Positions 56,408-64,000 of a stretch of 64,000 nt of DNA are shown here, piece by piece (the stretch's first letter is position 1; the number at the start of each line of letters is the position of its first letter). This DNA comes from JANWVO01 sp964458495 (GTDB lineage: Bacteria; Acidobacteriota; Terriglobia; Bryobacterales; Bryobacteraceae), in assembly GCA_964458495.1 (NCBI GenBank), contig CAYWJB010000013.1, positions 1 through 64,000 of the forward strand, read 5' to 3'. A program made the translations under genes and the position numbers. The notes beneath the pieces are model-generated. The model saw only the letters and a program-made list of their open reading frames with translations, ran no database searches and was not told the DNA's origin.

Positions 56408-57763
56408 ATGACAAATCCAGCTTCTCCCCGGCGTGAGCCGCGCAGCCGTGTGTCGGGCCCGCGCCATGAGCCGAGGCTGACCGATGGCGGAAAGTTCGAA
56501 GCGGTTCTGGACCAGCGGATCGCCGCGCACCCGAAGAAACGCTTCACGGTGTGCGTGGCGGGGGTGAACCGTTTCCGCAGAATCAACCAGTTGTTGGGTT
56601 ATCGCGCAGGCGATCTTGCACTGCAGGAGCTTTCCCGCCGGGTTCTTTCCTTCGCGCGCGGCAGGGGGGCGGGGCATCTGGGGGGAGACGAATTCGCCGT
56701 ACTGCTGGAGGCGGCGACGCGCCGCGGCGCTCTCGAGCAGGCAGCGGAGCTGCTGGATTGGATCGGGCGGCCCCTGGTGGTGCTGGGCCATGAATTCCAG
56801 ATGACGGCCAGTATCGGGCTGGCCATGCACCCGGCGAACGGGACCGACGGGGAGACGCTGTTGCGGCGGGCGTCGGCGGCGATGATGGAGGCCAAATCGC
56901 GGAGCGGGAACGCGATCGAATGGAGCAAGCCCGCAGAAGCGCAGCCGCAGATGGAGCGCTTCCAGCTGGAGAACGCCCTGAACCGCGCCATCGAGAGGCA
57001 GGAGCTTTCGCTTCGGTTTCAGCCACAGGTGGACCGCGAAGGGCAGGTGCGGGCGGTGGAAGCGCTGCTGGTGTGGAACTCTGCCGATCTTGGCCACGTG
57101 GACACCGAGAAGTTCATCCGCCTGGCGGAGGAAACTGGCGTCATCACGCCGATCGGCGAGTGGGTGCTGCACGAGGCGTGCGTACAGGCGGCGCGGTGGA
57201 CGGCGGACGGGCACCGGGCGGTATACATGGCGGTGAACGTGAGTCCGCAGCAGTTCGGTTCGCCGGATTTTGTGGAGACGGTGAAGCGGATTCTCGCCGA
57301 GACGGGCCTCCGCGGAGACGGACTGGAGCTGGAGGTCACCGAGAGCTGCATTCTGGCTGACATCGAGCAGTCGGCGCGGCGGATGGCGGAGCTCCGGAAG
57401 CTGGGCGTGCGGATCGCGATCGACGATTTTGGCGTCGGCTATTCACCGCTGGCGTATTTGCACCGGCTGCCGCTGGACAAGATCAAGGTGGACCGCTCGT
57501 TTGTGCGGCAGATCGCACAGCCCGGCGGCACGCTGCCGGTGGTGCACACGATCACGGTGCTGGCGCACCATCGCGGGCTGCAGGTGGTGGCGGAGGGGGT
57601 TGAGACGGAAGAGGAGTTTGAACTGGTCCACGCGGCGCGGTGCGATCTGGTCCAGGGCTATTACGTGGGGCTGCCGCTGGAAGCGGAAGCGATTTCGGCG
57701 CTGTTGTTCGACCGGAAATCGTTTGCGCGGTACGCGGTGGCGGCGGCCGACTGGCGGTATTGA
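56408..57763 (+). CDS. GGDEF-EAL protein, probable c-di-GMP phosphodiesterase with degenerate GGDEF
   Basis: A 451-residue protein without transmembrane helices or an obvious sensor. The GGDEF domain (about 30-170) keeps GGDEF at 92-96, but the metal-binding Asp residues before it are changed (AGVNRFRRIN where LDLDxFKxIN is usual). The EAL domain (about 185-440) keeps EAL (218-220), VNVSPQQF, the Glu in EVTES, DDFGVGYSPLAYL, KIKVDRSFV, AEGVET and QGYY, the full catalytic set. So it should hydrolyse c-di-GMP, perhaps with GTP sensing by the GGDEF part. ATG 56408 has no clear ribosome site. Confidence 0.88.
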   Translation: MTNPASPRREPRSRVSGPRHEPRLTDGGKFEAVLDQRIAAHPKKRFTVCVAGVNRFRRINQLLGYRAGDLALQELSRRVLSFARGRGAGHLGGDEFAVLLEAATRRGALEQAAELLDWIGRPLVVLGHEFQMTASIGLAMHPANGTDGETLLRRASAAMMEAKSRSGNAIEWSKPAEAQPQMERFQLENALNRAIERQELSLRFQPQVDREGQVRAVEALLVWNSADLGHVDTEKFIRLAEETGVITPIGEWVLHEACVQAARWTADGHRAVYMAVNVSPQQFGSPDFVETVKRILAETGLRGDGLELEVTESCILADIEQSARRMAELRKLGVRIAIDDFGVGYSPLAYLHRLPLDKIKVDRSFVRQIAQPGGTLPVVHTITVLAHHRGLQVVAEGVETEEEFELVHAARCDLVQGYYVGLPLEAEAISALLFDRKSFARYAVAAADWRY

Positions 57764-57852
57764 GGCCGGTTTCTCACAGTTCTCCACGCACGCAGGGCGG
57801 GAATCGGATACATTTGTGAAAGCGGCAGGGGCATCGCTGCCGCGGGCGAAAC

Positions 57853-59112
57853 ATGGGCATGGATGTACCGAGACAGGGGGTTGGCAGAAGAAGGGCGCTG
57901 CGCGTTGCGGTTTTTGTAGCGGCCGTGGCGACGCTGCTTGCGGCGGGAGCGTGGCGGCTGAGCCGGGCCAAGCCGGCGGCGCCGGAGGTGGACCGGGGCA
58001 GCCTGTGGGTGGACACGGTGAAGCTGGCGCCGCTTGTGCGGCAGGTGCGGGGGCTGGGCACGCTGGTGCCGGAGGAGATCGTGTGGATCCCGGCGCCGCA
58101 GGAGGGCCGCGTGGAGAAGGTCCTGCTGCGGCCGGGAGCGGCGGTGCGTCCGGACTCGGTGCTGGTGGTGCTGTCGAATCCCGAACTGGAACTGGCGGCG
58201 GACGATCTGCGCTGGCAGCTGCGGGCGGCGGAGGCGAACCTGCGCGATCTGAAGGTCAAGCTGGAATCGGCGCAGCTGGATTTGCGCGCGGCGGTGGCGA
58301 AGGTGGAAAGCGAATTCGTGCAGGCGCAGTTGAAAGCGGACAACGACGCCGCGCTGGGCAAGGAGGGGCTGGCGGCGGAGCTGAACGTGAAATTGTCGCG
58401 CGCGGTGGCCGACGAGGCGCGGAAGCGGCTCGAGATCGAGAAGAAGCGTCTGGAAATCAGCACGGCGAGTTCGGAGGCGCAGCTGGCGGCGCAGCGCGTG
58501 CTGATCGAGAAGCTGCGGGCCGCGTTCGAGCTCAAGAGGAAGCAGGTGGAGAGCCTGAAGGTGAAGGCAGGCACGGCGGGCGTTTTGCAGCAAATGCCGG
58601 CGGAGGTGGGGCAGCGGGTGACGGCGGGGACGGTGCTGGCCAAGGTGGCGCAGCCGGAGCGGCTGAAGGCGCAGATCCGGATTCCGGAAGTGCAGGCGAA
58701 GGACGTGGCCGAAGGACAGCCGGCGGTGGTTGACACGAGGAACGGCACGGTGCCGGGACGGGTGGCGCGGATCGATCCCGCGTCGACGGCGGGCAACGTC
58801 CTGGTGGATGTGCGGCTGGAGGGGAATCTGCCGCCGGGTGCGAGGCCGGACCTGAACGTGGAGGCGGTGATCGAGATCGAGAGGCTGCCGCAGGCGTTGC
58901 AGATCCAGCGGCCCGCTTTTGCGCAGCCAAACACGATGCTTTCGCTTTTCCGCCTGTCTTCCGACGGAAAAGAGGCGGTGCGCACGCAGGTGCGGGCGGG
59001 AAGGGCGTCCGTGCAAACGATCGAAATTTTGGAAGGGCTTCACGCGGGCGACCGGGTGATACTTTCCGATTTGTCCGCGTATGAAGGAGCCGACAGGCTT
59101 ACAATCCGTTGA
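57853..59112 (+). CDS. HlyD/MacA-like periplasmic adaptor
   Basis: A 419-residue membrane-fusion protein: N-terminal anchor helix (VAVFVAAVATLLAAGAW), a split barrel-sandwich (lipoyl) domain (PAPQEGRVEKVLLRPGAAV and LKVKAGTAGVLQQMPAEVGQ) around a long coiled-coil hairpin (about 115-230), then beta-barrel and membrane-proximal domains. It bridges the inner-membrane ABC exporter encoded next to an outer-membrane channel. No TolC-like gene is in the window. Confidence 0.9.
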   Translation: MGMDVPRQGVGRRRALRVAVFVAAVATLLAAGAWRLSRAKPAAPEVDRGSLWVDTVKLAPLVRQVRGLGTLVPEEIVWIPAPQEGRVEKVLLRPGAAVRPDSVLVVLSNPELELAADDLRWQLRAAEANLRDLKVKLESAQLDLRAAVAKVESEFVQAQLKADNDAALGKEGLAAELNVKLSRAVADEARKRLEIEKKRLEISTASSEAQLAAQRVLIEKLRAAFELKRKQVESLKVKAGTAGVLQQMPAEVGQRVTAGTVLAKVAQPERLKAQIRIPEVQAKDVAEGQPAVVDTRNGTVPGRVARIDPASTAGNVLVDVRLEGNLPPGARPDLNVEAVIEIERLPQALQIQRPAFAQPNTMLSLFRLSSDGKEAVRTQVRAGRASVQTIEILEGLHAGDRVILSDLSAYEGADRLTIR

Positions 59113-59154
59113 CGTTTGGTGATAATATAGCAGGCAATCCAAATTCGGGATTGG

Positions 59155-59874
59155 ATGATGCCGGACCAGCCGCCCAATGAGAATGGATCGTTGATTCGCC
59201 TCAGGGGAATTTCCAAGGTTTTTCTGACCGAAGAGGTGGAAACGCACGCGCTCGAAGGGGTCGACCTCGAGATTCAAACGGGCGAATTCGTGTCGATCGC
59301 AGGACCGAGCGGGTGCGGCAAGTCGACCCTTCTGGCGGTGCTGGGGCTTCTGGAGGCGCCGACGCGGGGCGAATACTGGCTGAAAGGCAGGCCCGTGCAT
59401 GGTATCGGCGTTGCCGAACGGGCGCGGGTCCGGAACCTGGAAATCGGGTTCATTTTTCAGGCATTCAACCTGATCGGCGACCTGACGGTTCTCGAGAACG
59501 TGGAATTGCCGCTGGTGTACCGGGGCGTGCCGGCGGCGGAGCGGAGGCGGATGGCGATGGAGGCGCTGGAGCGTGTGGGCATGGCGCAGAGGCTGAAGCA
59601 TTATCCATCGCAACTTTCCGGCGGACAGCAGCAGCGTACGGCGGTGGCGCGGGCGCTTGCGGGAAAGCCGGCGATTCTGCTCGCCGACGAACCCACGGGG
59701 AATCTGGATTCCGCCAACAGCGAGTCGGTGATGGATCTGCTGAGCGAATTGCACGCTTCCGGTTCCACCATTTGCATGGTGACGCACGACCCCCGGTTCG
59801 CGCGGCGGGCCCAGCGGACGATTCACCTTTTCGACGGGAGGATCGTGCCCGCCGGACAGGCGGCGGCGCTGTGA
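59155..59874 (+). CDS. ABC transporter ATP-binding protein (MacB/LolD type)
   Basis: A 239-residue ATPase. Walker A is GPSGCGKST, the Q-loop IGFIFQAFNLIGDLT, signature LSGGQQQRTAVARAL, Walker B ILLADEPTGNLD and the His switch VTHD. It belongs to the lipoprotein-release/macrolide-export class whose permeases have FtsX domains, consistent with the next gene. The start MMPDQPPNENG is assumed at the first of two ATGs. Confidence 0.94.
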   Translation: MMPDQPPNENGSLIRLRGISKVFLTEEVETHALEGVDLEIQTGEFVSIAGPSGCGKSTLLAVLGLLEAPTRGEYWLKGRPVHGIGVAERARVRNLEIGFIFQAFNLIGDLTVLENVELPLVYRGVPAAERRRMAMEALERVGMAQRLKHYPSQLSGGQQQRTAVARALAGKPAILLADEPTGNLDSANSESVMDLLSELHASGSTICMVTHDPRFARRAQRTIHLFDGRIVPAGQAAAL

Positions 59875-59953
59875 GGATTTCCGGAGGCGAAAGGATGCGG
59901 TTCATCCTGGCGAGCTGCAAAATGCATTGAGGGGAGGCGCGGGAGAAGTAGGG

Positions 59954-62359
59954 ATGTTTTCCGGCCTTTTCCATGACATCCAGTACGGCACAAGGCAATT
60001 GGCCAGGCAGCCGCTGTTCACGGCTGTCGCGACCGTGCTTCTGGCCCTGGGCATCGGCGCCAATACGGCGATTTTCAGCGTGGTGGACAGCGTGCTGCTC
60101 AAGCCGCTGCCTTACCCGGACGCCGACCGGCTTTTCTTCGTGCGCGTGAGGGACATGAGCGGCGGAGAGCCGGTCCTGCCCAACATGCTGGAATACCTTG
60201 CGCTCGAGAAAGGCATTGCCAGCGCCGAGGCGGTGGGCGCCATTCTGGGCCAGCCCTTCAATTTGAAATGGGACGGGCGGTCGATGTATGTGATGGGGGG
60301 ATTTGCCAGCCCGAAATTCTTCGACGCGCTGGGGCTGAAGCTGATGGCGGGCAGGCCGTTCCATCCGGAGGAATATCAGAGCGGCCGAAATCAGGCCGTG
60401 TATTTCATGCAGCGTTTCTGGACGGACCGGCTGGGCGGCGACGCGGGACTGCTGGGCAAGACGGTGGAGATGGAGAAGGAGACGCACGTGGTGGCGGGCA
60501 TTCTGCCTTCGCTGCCTGGCGAGATCCAGTTGCCGGACGCGGTGGTGCCACTGCCGGTCACGCGCGACATGGTGGAGGCGTATGAGCGGCGTTCGATGGT
60601 GGTCGCGGTTCGCCTGAAAGCAGGCGCGACGAAGGAACTGGCGAACGAGGAAATCCGTGCCATTTACCGCCGCCTGGGGGAGGAGACGCCGCAGAGCAGC
60701 CGGAACCGGGAGGGTTATCTGGTGCCGGCGGCCGAATTCTGGCGCGGGAATGCGCACCAGCCGTTGACGGTGCTGTCGCTGGCTGTGGCGCTGGTGCTGT
60801 TGCTGGCGTGCGCGAATCTGGCGGGGCTGCTGCTGGCACGGGCGTCGTCGCGGCTGCGGGAGATGGCGATCCGCGCGGCGCTGGGCGCATCGCAGATCCA
60901 GGTATTCCGGCAGATGATCACGGAGAGCGTTCTGCTGGCGCTGCTGGGCGGCTCGGTGGGGACGGCGGCGGCGGGCTGGGCGCTGGGCGAACTGAAGGCA
61001 TGGCCGGGGATGAGGCTTCCGCGGATGGACCAGGCGGAGCTGAACTGGCACGCGCTGTTGTTTGCGCTGGGCATTTCCCTGGCAGCGGGAATCCTGTTCG
61101 GGCTGGCGCCGGCGGCGAGCGTGCTGCGGCTGGATCTGACGGCGGCGTTGAACGAGGAGTCGCGTGGCGCGTCGGCGGGGCGCGGGCGGCGCTGGCTGCG
61201 CGGCGCGCTGGTGGGGTTTGAAGTGGCGCTGTGCACGGTCCTGCTGGTGGGCTCGGGCTTGCTGTGGAGGAGCTATCACCGCCTGTCGAGCGCCGACATG
61301 GGCTTCCGGCCTGACAATGTGCTGCTGCTGAGGACCATGCTGCCGGAGGCAGCCTATCCGGATGACGCCGCGCGGGAGGCATTCCAGCGCGATGCGCTGG
61401 AGCGGCTGCGGGCGCTGCCGGGTGTCCTGCAGGCGTCGATAGCGGCCTATCCGCCGCTGGCGAACGTCAACTGGCCGTGCATGTTCCGCATCCCGGGCCA
61501 CGCCGAGGCGGGCGAGCTCCAGCTGGTGGCCTACAACACGGTCTCGCCCGGCTATTTTTCCACGATCGGCGCCGAGTTGCGCGCCGGCCGCGACTTCGCC
61601 GAGAGCGACACGAGGGACGCGGCCAAGGTGCTGATCATCTCTGAAACCTTCCGCGACCAGTATTTTCCCGGCCAGGACCCGGTTGGACGGGAGATCGAGT
61701 ATGTGCTGCTGGGGGAGCACTCCAGGGGCACGGTCATCGGTGTGGTGGGGGACATCGCGTTCGACCGGCCGGACAATGTGCGGCGGGCCATGATCTATGA
61801 ATCGTTCACACAGCGGCCGTGGGCGTTCCCGATCTTCGCGTTGAAGACGGCCGGCCCGCCGCGGCAGGTGGCGCCCGCCGTCACGAAAGCCCTGGCGGCG
61901 CTGGCGCCGGATGTGGCGGTGGATCAGGTGAGTGAGTTGAGCACGCGCGTGGCGCGCTCCACGGGGCATCATACTGCGGCATTGACGCTGTTCGGGGCTT
62001 TCTCGCTGGTGGCAATCCTGCTTTCTGCCGTGGGGCTCTATGGAGTGCTGGCGCTGTCGGTGGCGCAGCGGCGGCGCGAGATCGGAGTGCGCATGGCGCT
62101 TGGGGCCACGCCGGACAGGATCCGCGCGATGGTGCTGCGCTACGGGCTTTCGCTGGCGGGCATCGGGTCGCTGTGCGGGCTGGCCGCTTCGCCTCTGGCG
62201 GGCATCATGCTGGAGAAAATGGTGTACGGTGTGCGGGCGTTCGACCCGGCCGTTTATGCCGGGGTGGCGTTGCTGCTGGCGGCGATCAGCGCCGGCGCGG
62301 CCGTGGCGCCGGCGCTGCGCGCCGCCCGGCTGGAACCTGCCGCGGCACTGCGCGAGTAG
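59954..62359 (+). CDS. FtsX/MacB-like ABC permease of the acidobacterial ADOP type
   Basis: An 801-residue permease with duplicated FtsX modules. An N-terminal helix (TVLLALGIGANTAIFSVVDS), a MacB-type periplasmic domain (about 50-270), three helices (about 270-400), a short helix near 420, a second periplasmic domain and three C-terminal helices (about 680-795) can be placed. The start DIQYGTRQLARQPLFTAVA is typical of the ADOP family, usually called orphan because no ATPase is adjacent. Here an ATPase and an adaptor gene lie just upstream, so it probably works as a tripartite exporter. GGGAG precedes ATG 59954. Confidence 0.88.
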   Translation: MFSGLFHDIQYGTRQLARQPLFTAVATVLLALGIGANTAIFSVVDSVLLKPLPYPDADRLFFVRVRDMSGGEPVLPNMLEYLALEKGIASAEAVGAILGQPFNLKWDGRSMYVMGGFASPKFFDALGLKLMAGRPFHPEEYQSGRNQAVYFMQRFWTDRLGGDAGLLGKTVEMEKETHVVAGILPSLPGEIQLPDAVVPLPVTRDMVEAYERRSMVVAVRLKAGATKELANEEIRAIYRRLGEETPQSSRNREGYLVPAAEFWRGNAHQPLTVLSLAVALVLLLACANLAGLLLARASSRLREMAIRAALGASQIQVFRQMITESVLLALLGGSVGTAAAGWALGELKAWPGMRLPRMDQAELNWHALLFALGISLAAGILFGLAPAASVLRLDLTAALNEESRGASAGRGRRWLRGALVGFEVALCTVLLVGSGLLWRSYHRLSSADMGFRPDNVLLLRTMLPEAAYPDDAAREAFQRDALERLRALPGVLQASIAAYPPLANVNWPCMFRIPGHAEAGELQLVAYNTVSPGYFSTIGAELRAGRDFAESDTRDAAKVLIISETFRDQYFPGQDPVGREIEYVLLGEHSRGTVIGVVGDIAFDRPDNVRRAMIYESFTQRPWAFPIFALKTAGPPRQVAPAVTKALAALAPDVAVDQVSELSTRVARSTGHHTAALTLFGAFSLVAILLSAVGLYGVLALSVAQRRREIGVRMALGATPDRIRAMVLRYGLSLAGIGSLCGLAASPLAGIMLEKMVYGVRAFDPAVYAGVALLLAAISAGAAVAPALRAARLEPAAALRE

Positions 62360-62365
62360 GCCCGG

Positions 62366-63796
62366 TCAGATGCCCTGCATGCGGCGCTTCATCTCCCGCG
62401 CCTGTTTCATGATGGGTCCGTAGACAGTCTTGTCGAAGGGCGGGCAACCGGTGGGGAACTGTCCCAACTCGTTGTGCTTCTGGCGCATCAGATAGGTGCA
62501 GTAGGTGAGCGTCTTGCAGACGCGCGACTCGTCCAGCTCGCCTTTCTCGATCACATCGCGGGCGAAATCGGGGTAGGTGAGAGCGCCGCGGCCGATGCCC
62601 ACGAAGCGGATGTTGCCGTCTTCGAGGTTGGCGGCGCCGGCGTGGATGAAGTACTTCTGGAGCCAGCTATAGCCGGTGCCGACCATCGGCAGCTCCGGGA
62701 AGGCGCGCTGCAGCTCACCGGCGACGCGGAAATGGCGGTCGACGCCGAGGAGCGGGTGCTCGGGTTCCTCGTAGTTGCCCTCGTCGGGCTTTTCAAAGGG
62801 GCGCCCGATGTGGGGGTTGTAATACGGGCTGCCGAGGGACACGTTCAGCAGTTCCAGGCCCCATTCGCGGAACCAGGCGATGGCCTGTTTGACCTCGGTC
62901 AGATCCGGTTCCAGGGGATTCGCGGGGTTCACGCCCCAGCCCCACGGGTAGGGCACGGGGTAAGGGAGAGGCCTGCCGCGCCCCGTCTCGGGGTCGGTGA
63001 CGTAGGGCACGCCGTCGAAGCAGCCGAGGCGGACCGTGAGCATCAGGCTGCGGCCGTATTTTGCGCGGATCTTGCCGAAAACATTTTTGAAGAACCTTGT
63101 TCGATTCTCGAGCGGGCCTCCGTAGCGGCCCTCGCGCGTCTTCGCGCCGAGCAGCTCGCTGAGCAGGTAGCCGTGCGTGGCCTTGATGTCGACGGCCTGA
63201 AAGCCCGCCTGCAAGGCGAGCCCGGCGGCGTCGACGTAGACATCTTCCAGCCGCTCGAGTTCTTCGTCGCTGATGACGGGGTAATCCGGCGGCGTGCCGG
63301 TCTTCTGGTCGATCAGCGGGTTGTGATACGCGATGATGCGGACGGGGTGGGAGTAGCGGCCGGAATGCGTCAGCTGGACCGGGATCAGCAGGTCGTCCGC
63401 CGAGCCCCACTCCTCGCGGTGGGCGCGCCGCATCATTTCGAGGAGGCGGGCGAAGTCGTCCACGGTGTTGCGGTCCAGCATCACCTGGCGCGTGTTGGCG
63501 CGCCCGTCGGCGCGCACGGCGGTGGCTTCAAACCAGATCAGCTTGGCGCCGCCGCGCGCGAAGCGCTCGTAGCGCCGCCAGGTGAGCTCGTCCGGGCGTC
63601 CGTCGAGGGTGCCGTCGCAGCCCTCCATGGGATGGATCGCCATGGAATTGCCCGCGGTGAGATCGCCGACGCTCACCCGGCGCCGCAGCAGCTCCTGCAC
63701 GCGCGGCTTCTCGTGCACGAAGCGGACATGCGTGGCGCCGAGCGAACGGGCTGCGGCTTCGAGTTCTTCCAGCGATTTGTATGTGAAGAAGCGCAT
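62366..63796 (-). CDS. NADH:flavin oxidoreductase, Old Yellow Enzyme family
   Basis: A 476-residue TIM-barrel FMN enzyme. Recognisable parts are NSMAIHPMEGCDGTLDGRPD (FMN phosphate-region loop), VQLTHSGRYSHP, the substrate His in KATHGYLLSELLGAKTREGR, YGGPLENRTRF and GTGYSWLQKYF-like GIGRGALTYPDFARDV near the end. It has a Cys-containing tail (CKTLTYCTYL, then TGCPPFD) but the full 4Fe-4S pattern of dienoyl-CoA reductases is not obvious. It starts eight bases after the MFS stop, so the two share an operon. Substrate unknown. Confidence 0.88.
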   Translation of the reverse strand: MRFFTYKSLEELEAAARSLGATHVRFVHEKPRVQELLRRRVSVGDLTAGNSMAIHPMEGCDGTLDGRPDELTWRRYERFARGGAKLIWFEATAVRADGRANTRQVMLDRNTVDDFARLLEMMRRAHREEWGSADDLLIPVQLTHSGRYSHPVRIIAYHNPLIDQKTGTPPDYPVISDEELERLEDVYVDAAGLALQAGFQAVDIKATHGYLLSELLGAKTREGRYGGPLENRTRFFKNVFGKIRAKYGRSLMLTVRLGCFDGVPYVTDPETGRGRPLPYPVPYPWGWGVNPANPLEPDLTEVKQAIAWFREWGLELLNVSLGSPYYNPHIGRPFEKPDEGNYEEPEHPLLGVDRHFRVAGELQRAFPELPMVGTGYSWLQKYFIHAGAANLEDGNIRFVGIGRGALTYPDFARDVIEKGELDESRVCKTLTYCTYLMRQKHNELGQFPTGCPPFDKTVYGPIMKQAREMKRRMQGI

Positions 63797-63804
63797 GAAT
63801 CGGT

Positions 63805-64000
63805 CTAGCGGATCCGGTTCTTCTCACCCAGCACCTTCGTGTTCGGCAGCAGGGCGATGGCGAGGGCGCCGGTCATGGCGATGGCGAGGACCACCATGAG
63901 GGCCTTGTCATAGCTTCCGAGCCAGGTGCGGAGGTGGGAGACCAGATAGGGGAACCAGGTCTGGCCGATGGTGTCGGCGGGCAGGATGACCGACATGGCC
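63805..64000 (-). CDS. MFS transporter, C-terminal end (cut by window end)
   Basis: The last 65 residues of a membrane protein read into the window from the right. Two hydrophobic segments are seen: WFPYLVSHLRTWLGSYDKA into LMVVLAIAMTGALAIALLP, followed by a short basic tail (NTKVLGEKNRIR). This is the usual twelfth helix end of a major-facilitator transporter. The true start lies outside the window. Family assignment is tentative. It is directly upstream of the OYE-type gene. Confidence 0.6.
   Translation of the reverse strand, partial: AMSVILPADTIGQTWFPYLVSHLRTWLGSYDKALMVVLAIAMTGALAIALLPNTKVLGEKNRIR

Noticed and set aside
59465..61972. 835-codon frame antisense to the ABC permease
   Set aside because: Arg/His/Gln/Pro-rich composition with no domain, opposite a clearly coding permease.

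Overview
The window is GC-rich DNA from a diderm bacterium, most likely an acidobacterium of the Solibacter/Bryobacter group. This placement is an inference. It rests on the macrolide-exporter-type permease with the N-terminus typical of acidobacterial ADOP permeases, the paired b and b' ATP synthase stalk genes, the complete Tol-Pal operon with TamA/TamB-like genes (a true outer membrane), and the RAYT/REP repeats. No plasmid, phage or CRISPR signal was seen, so it looks like chromosome. About 52 protein genes (one cut by the window end), three tRNA genes (one cut), one decayed transposase, one transposase fragment and at least nine dispersed repeat copies can be supported.

Layout. 1-435: tRNA-Asp (partial) and tRNA-Pro. 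445-2544: NfeD / SPFH membrane pair plus a CYTH protein, minus strand. 2650-3978: Tat-type Gfo/Idh/MocA oxidoreductase, closed by a terminator. 4177-10071: ATP synthase operon b'-b-delta-alpha-gamma-beta-epsilon, without the a and c subunits. 10200-11184: decayed REP-associated transposase between inverted REP elements. 11224-19092 (minus): outer-membrane biogenesis operon TamA/BamA-like - SurA-like - TamB - DUF2103-like. 19156-20657: ThiF/MoeB enzyme, tRNA-Val, ArsR regulator. 20797-24966: a -24/-12 (sigma-54) promoter and a Tat-exported ferredoxin/molybdopterin oxidoreductase pair. 25070-28276: mutarotase-like gene, recA, rpsT and a cupin. 28402-28796: a second family of hairpin repeats. 28834-35383: PLP decarboxylase, beta-propeller lipoprotein, thiamine-binding-type protein, HAD phosphatase, an unknown gene and a membrane-fused spermidine-synthase-like protein. 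35429-36641: REP-rich non-coding block with a transposase fragment. 36675-44071 (minus): PGPGW membrane protein, DAHP synthase, uvrA, a deoxyhypusine-synthase-like protein, CPBP protease, mtnA and a TlpA-like protein. 44114-45586: sugar isomerase behind a sigma-70 promoter and LacI-type operator. 45596-47269: recN. 47410-52510: tolQ-tolR-tolA-like-tolB-pal-cpoB. 52529-57763: DeoC-like protein, fused aroDE, a 68-residue Tat-like protein, an amidase homologue without its catalytic triad, and a GGDEF-EAL protein. 57853-62359: HlyD adaptor, ABC ATPase and permease. 62366-64000 (minus): an Old-Yellow-Enzyme-type oxidoreductase and the end of an MFS transporter.

Together the genes give mainly housekeeping and envelope functions: energy (ATP synthase), envelope assembly and constriction (Tam-like operon, Tol-Pal), DNA repair (recA, recN, uvrA) and the shikimate pathway (DAHP synthase, AroDE). 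The less ordinary material is the sigma-54-driven molybdoenzyme, the RAYT/REP repeats, the cluster of degenerate enzymes after tol-pal, and the DHS-like gene near two other polyamine-related genes. I did not find a clearly new defence or mobile system.
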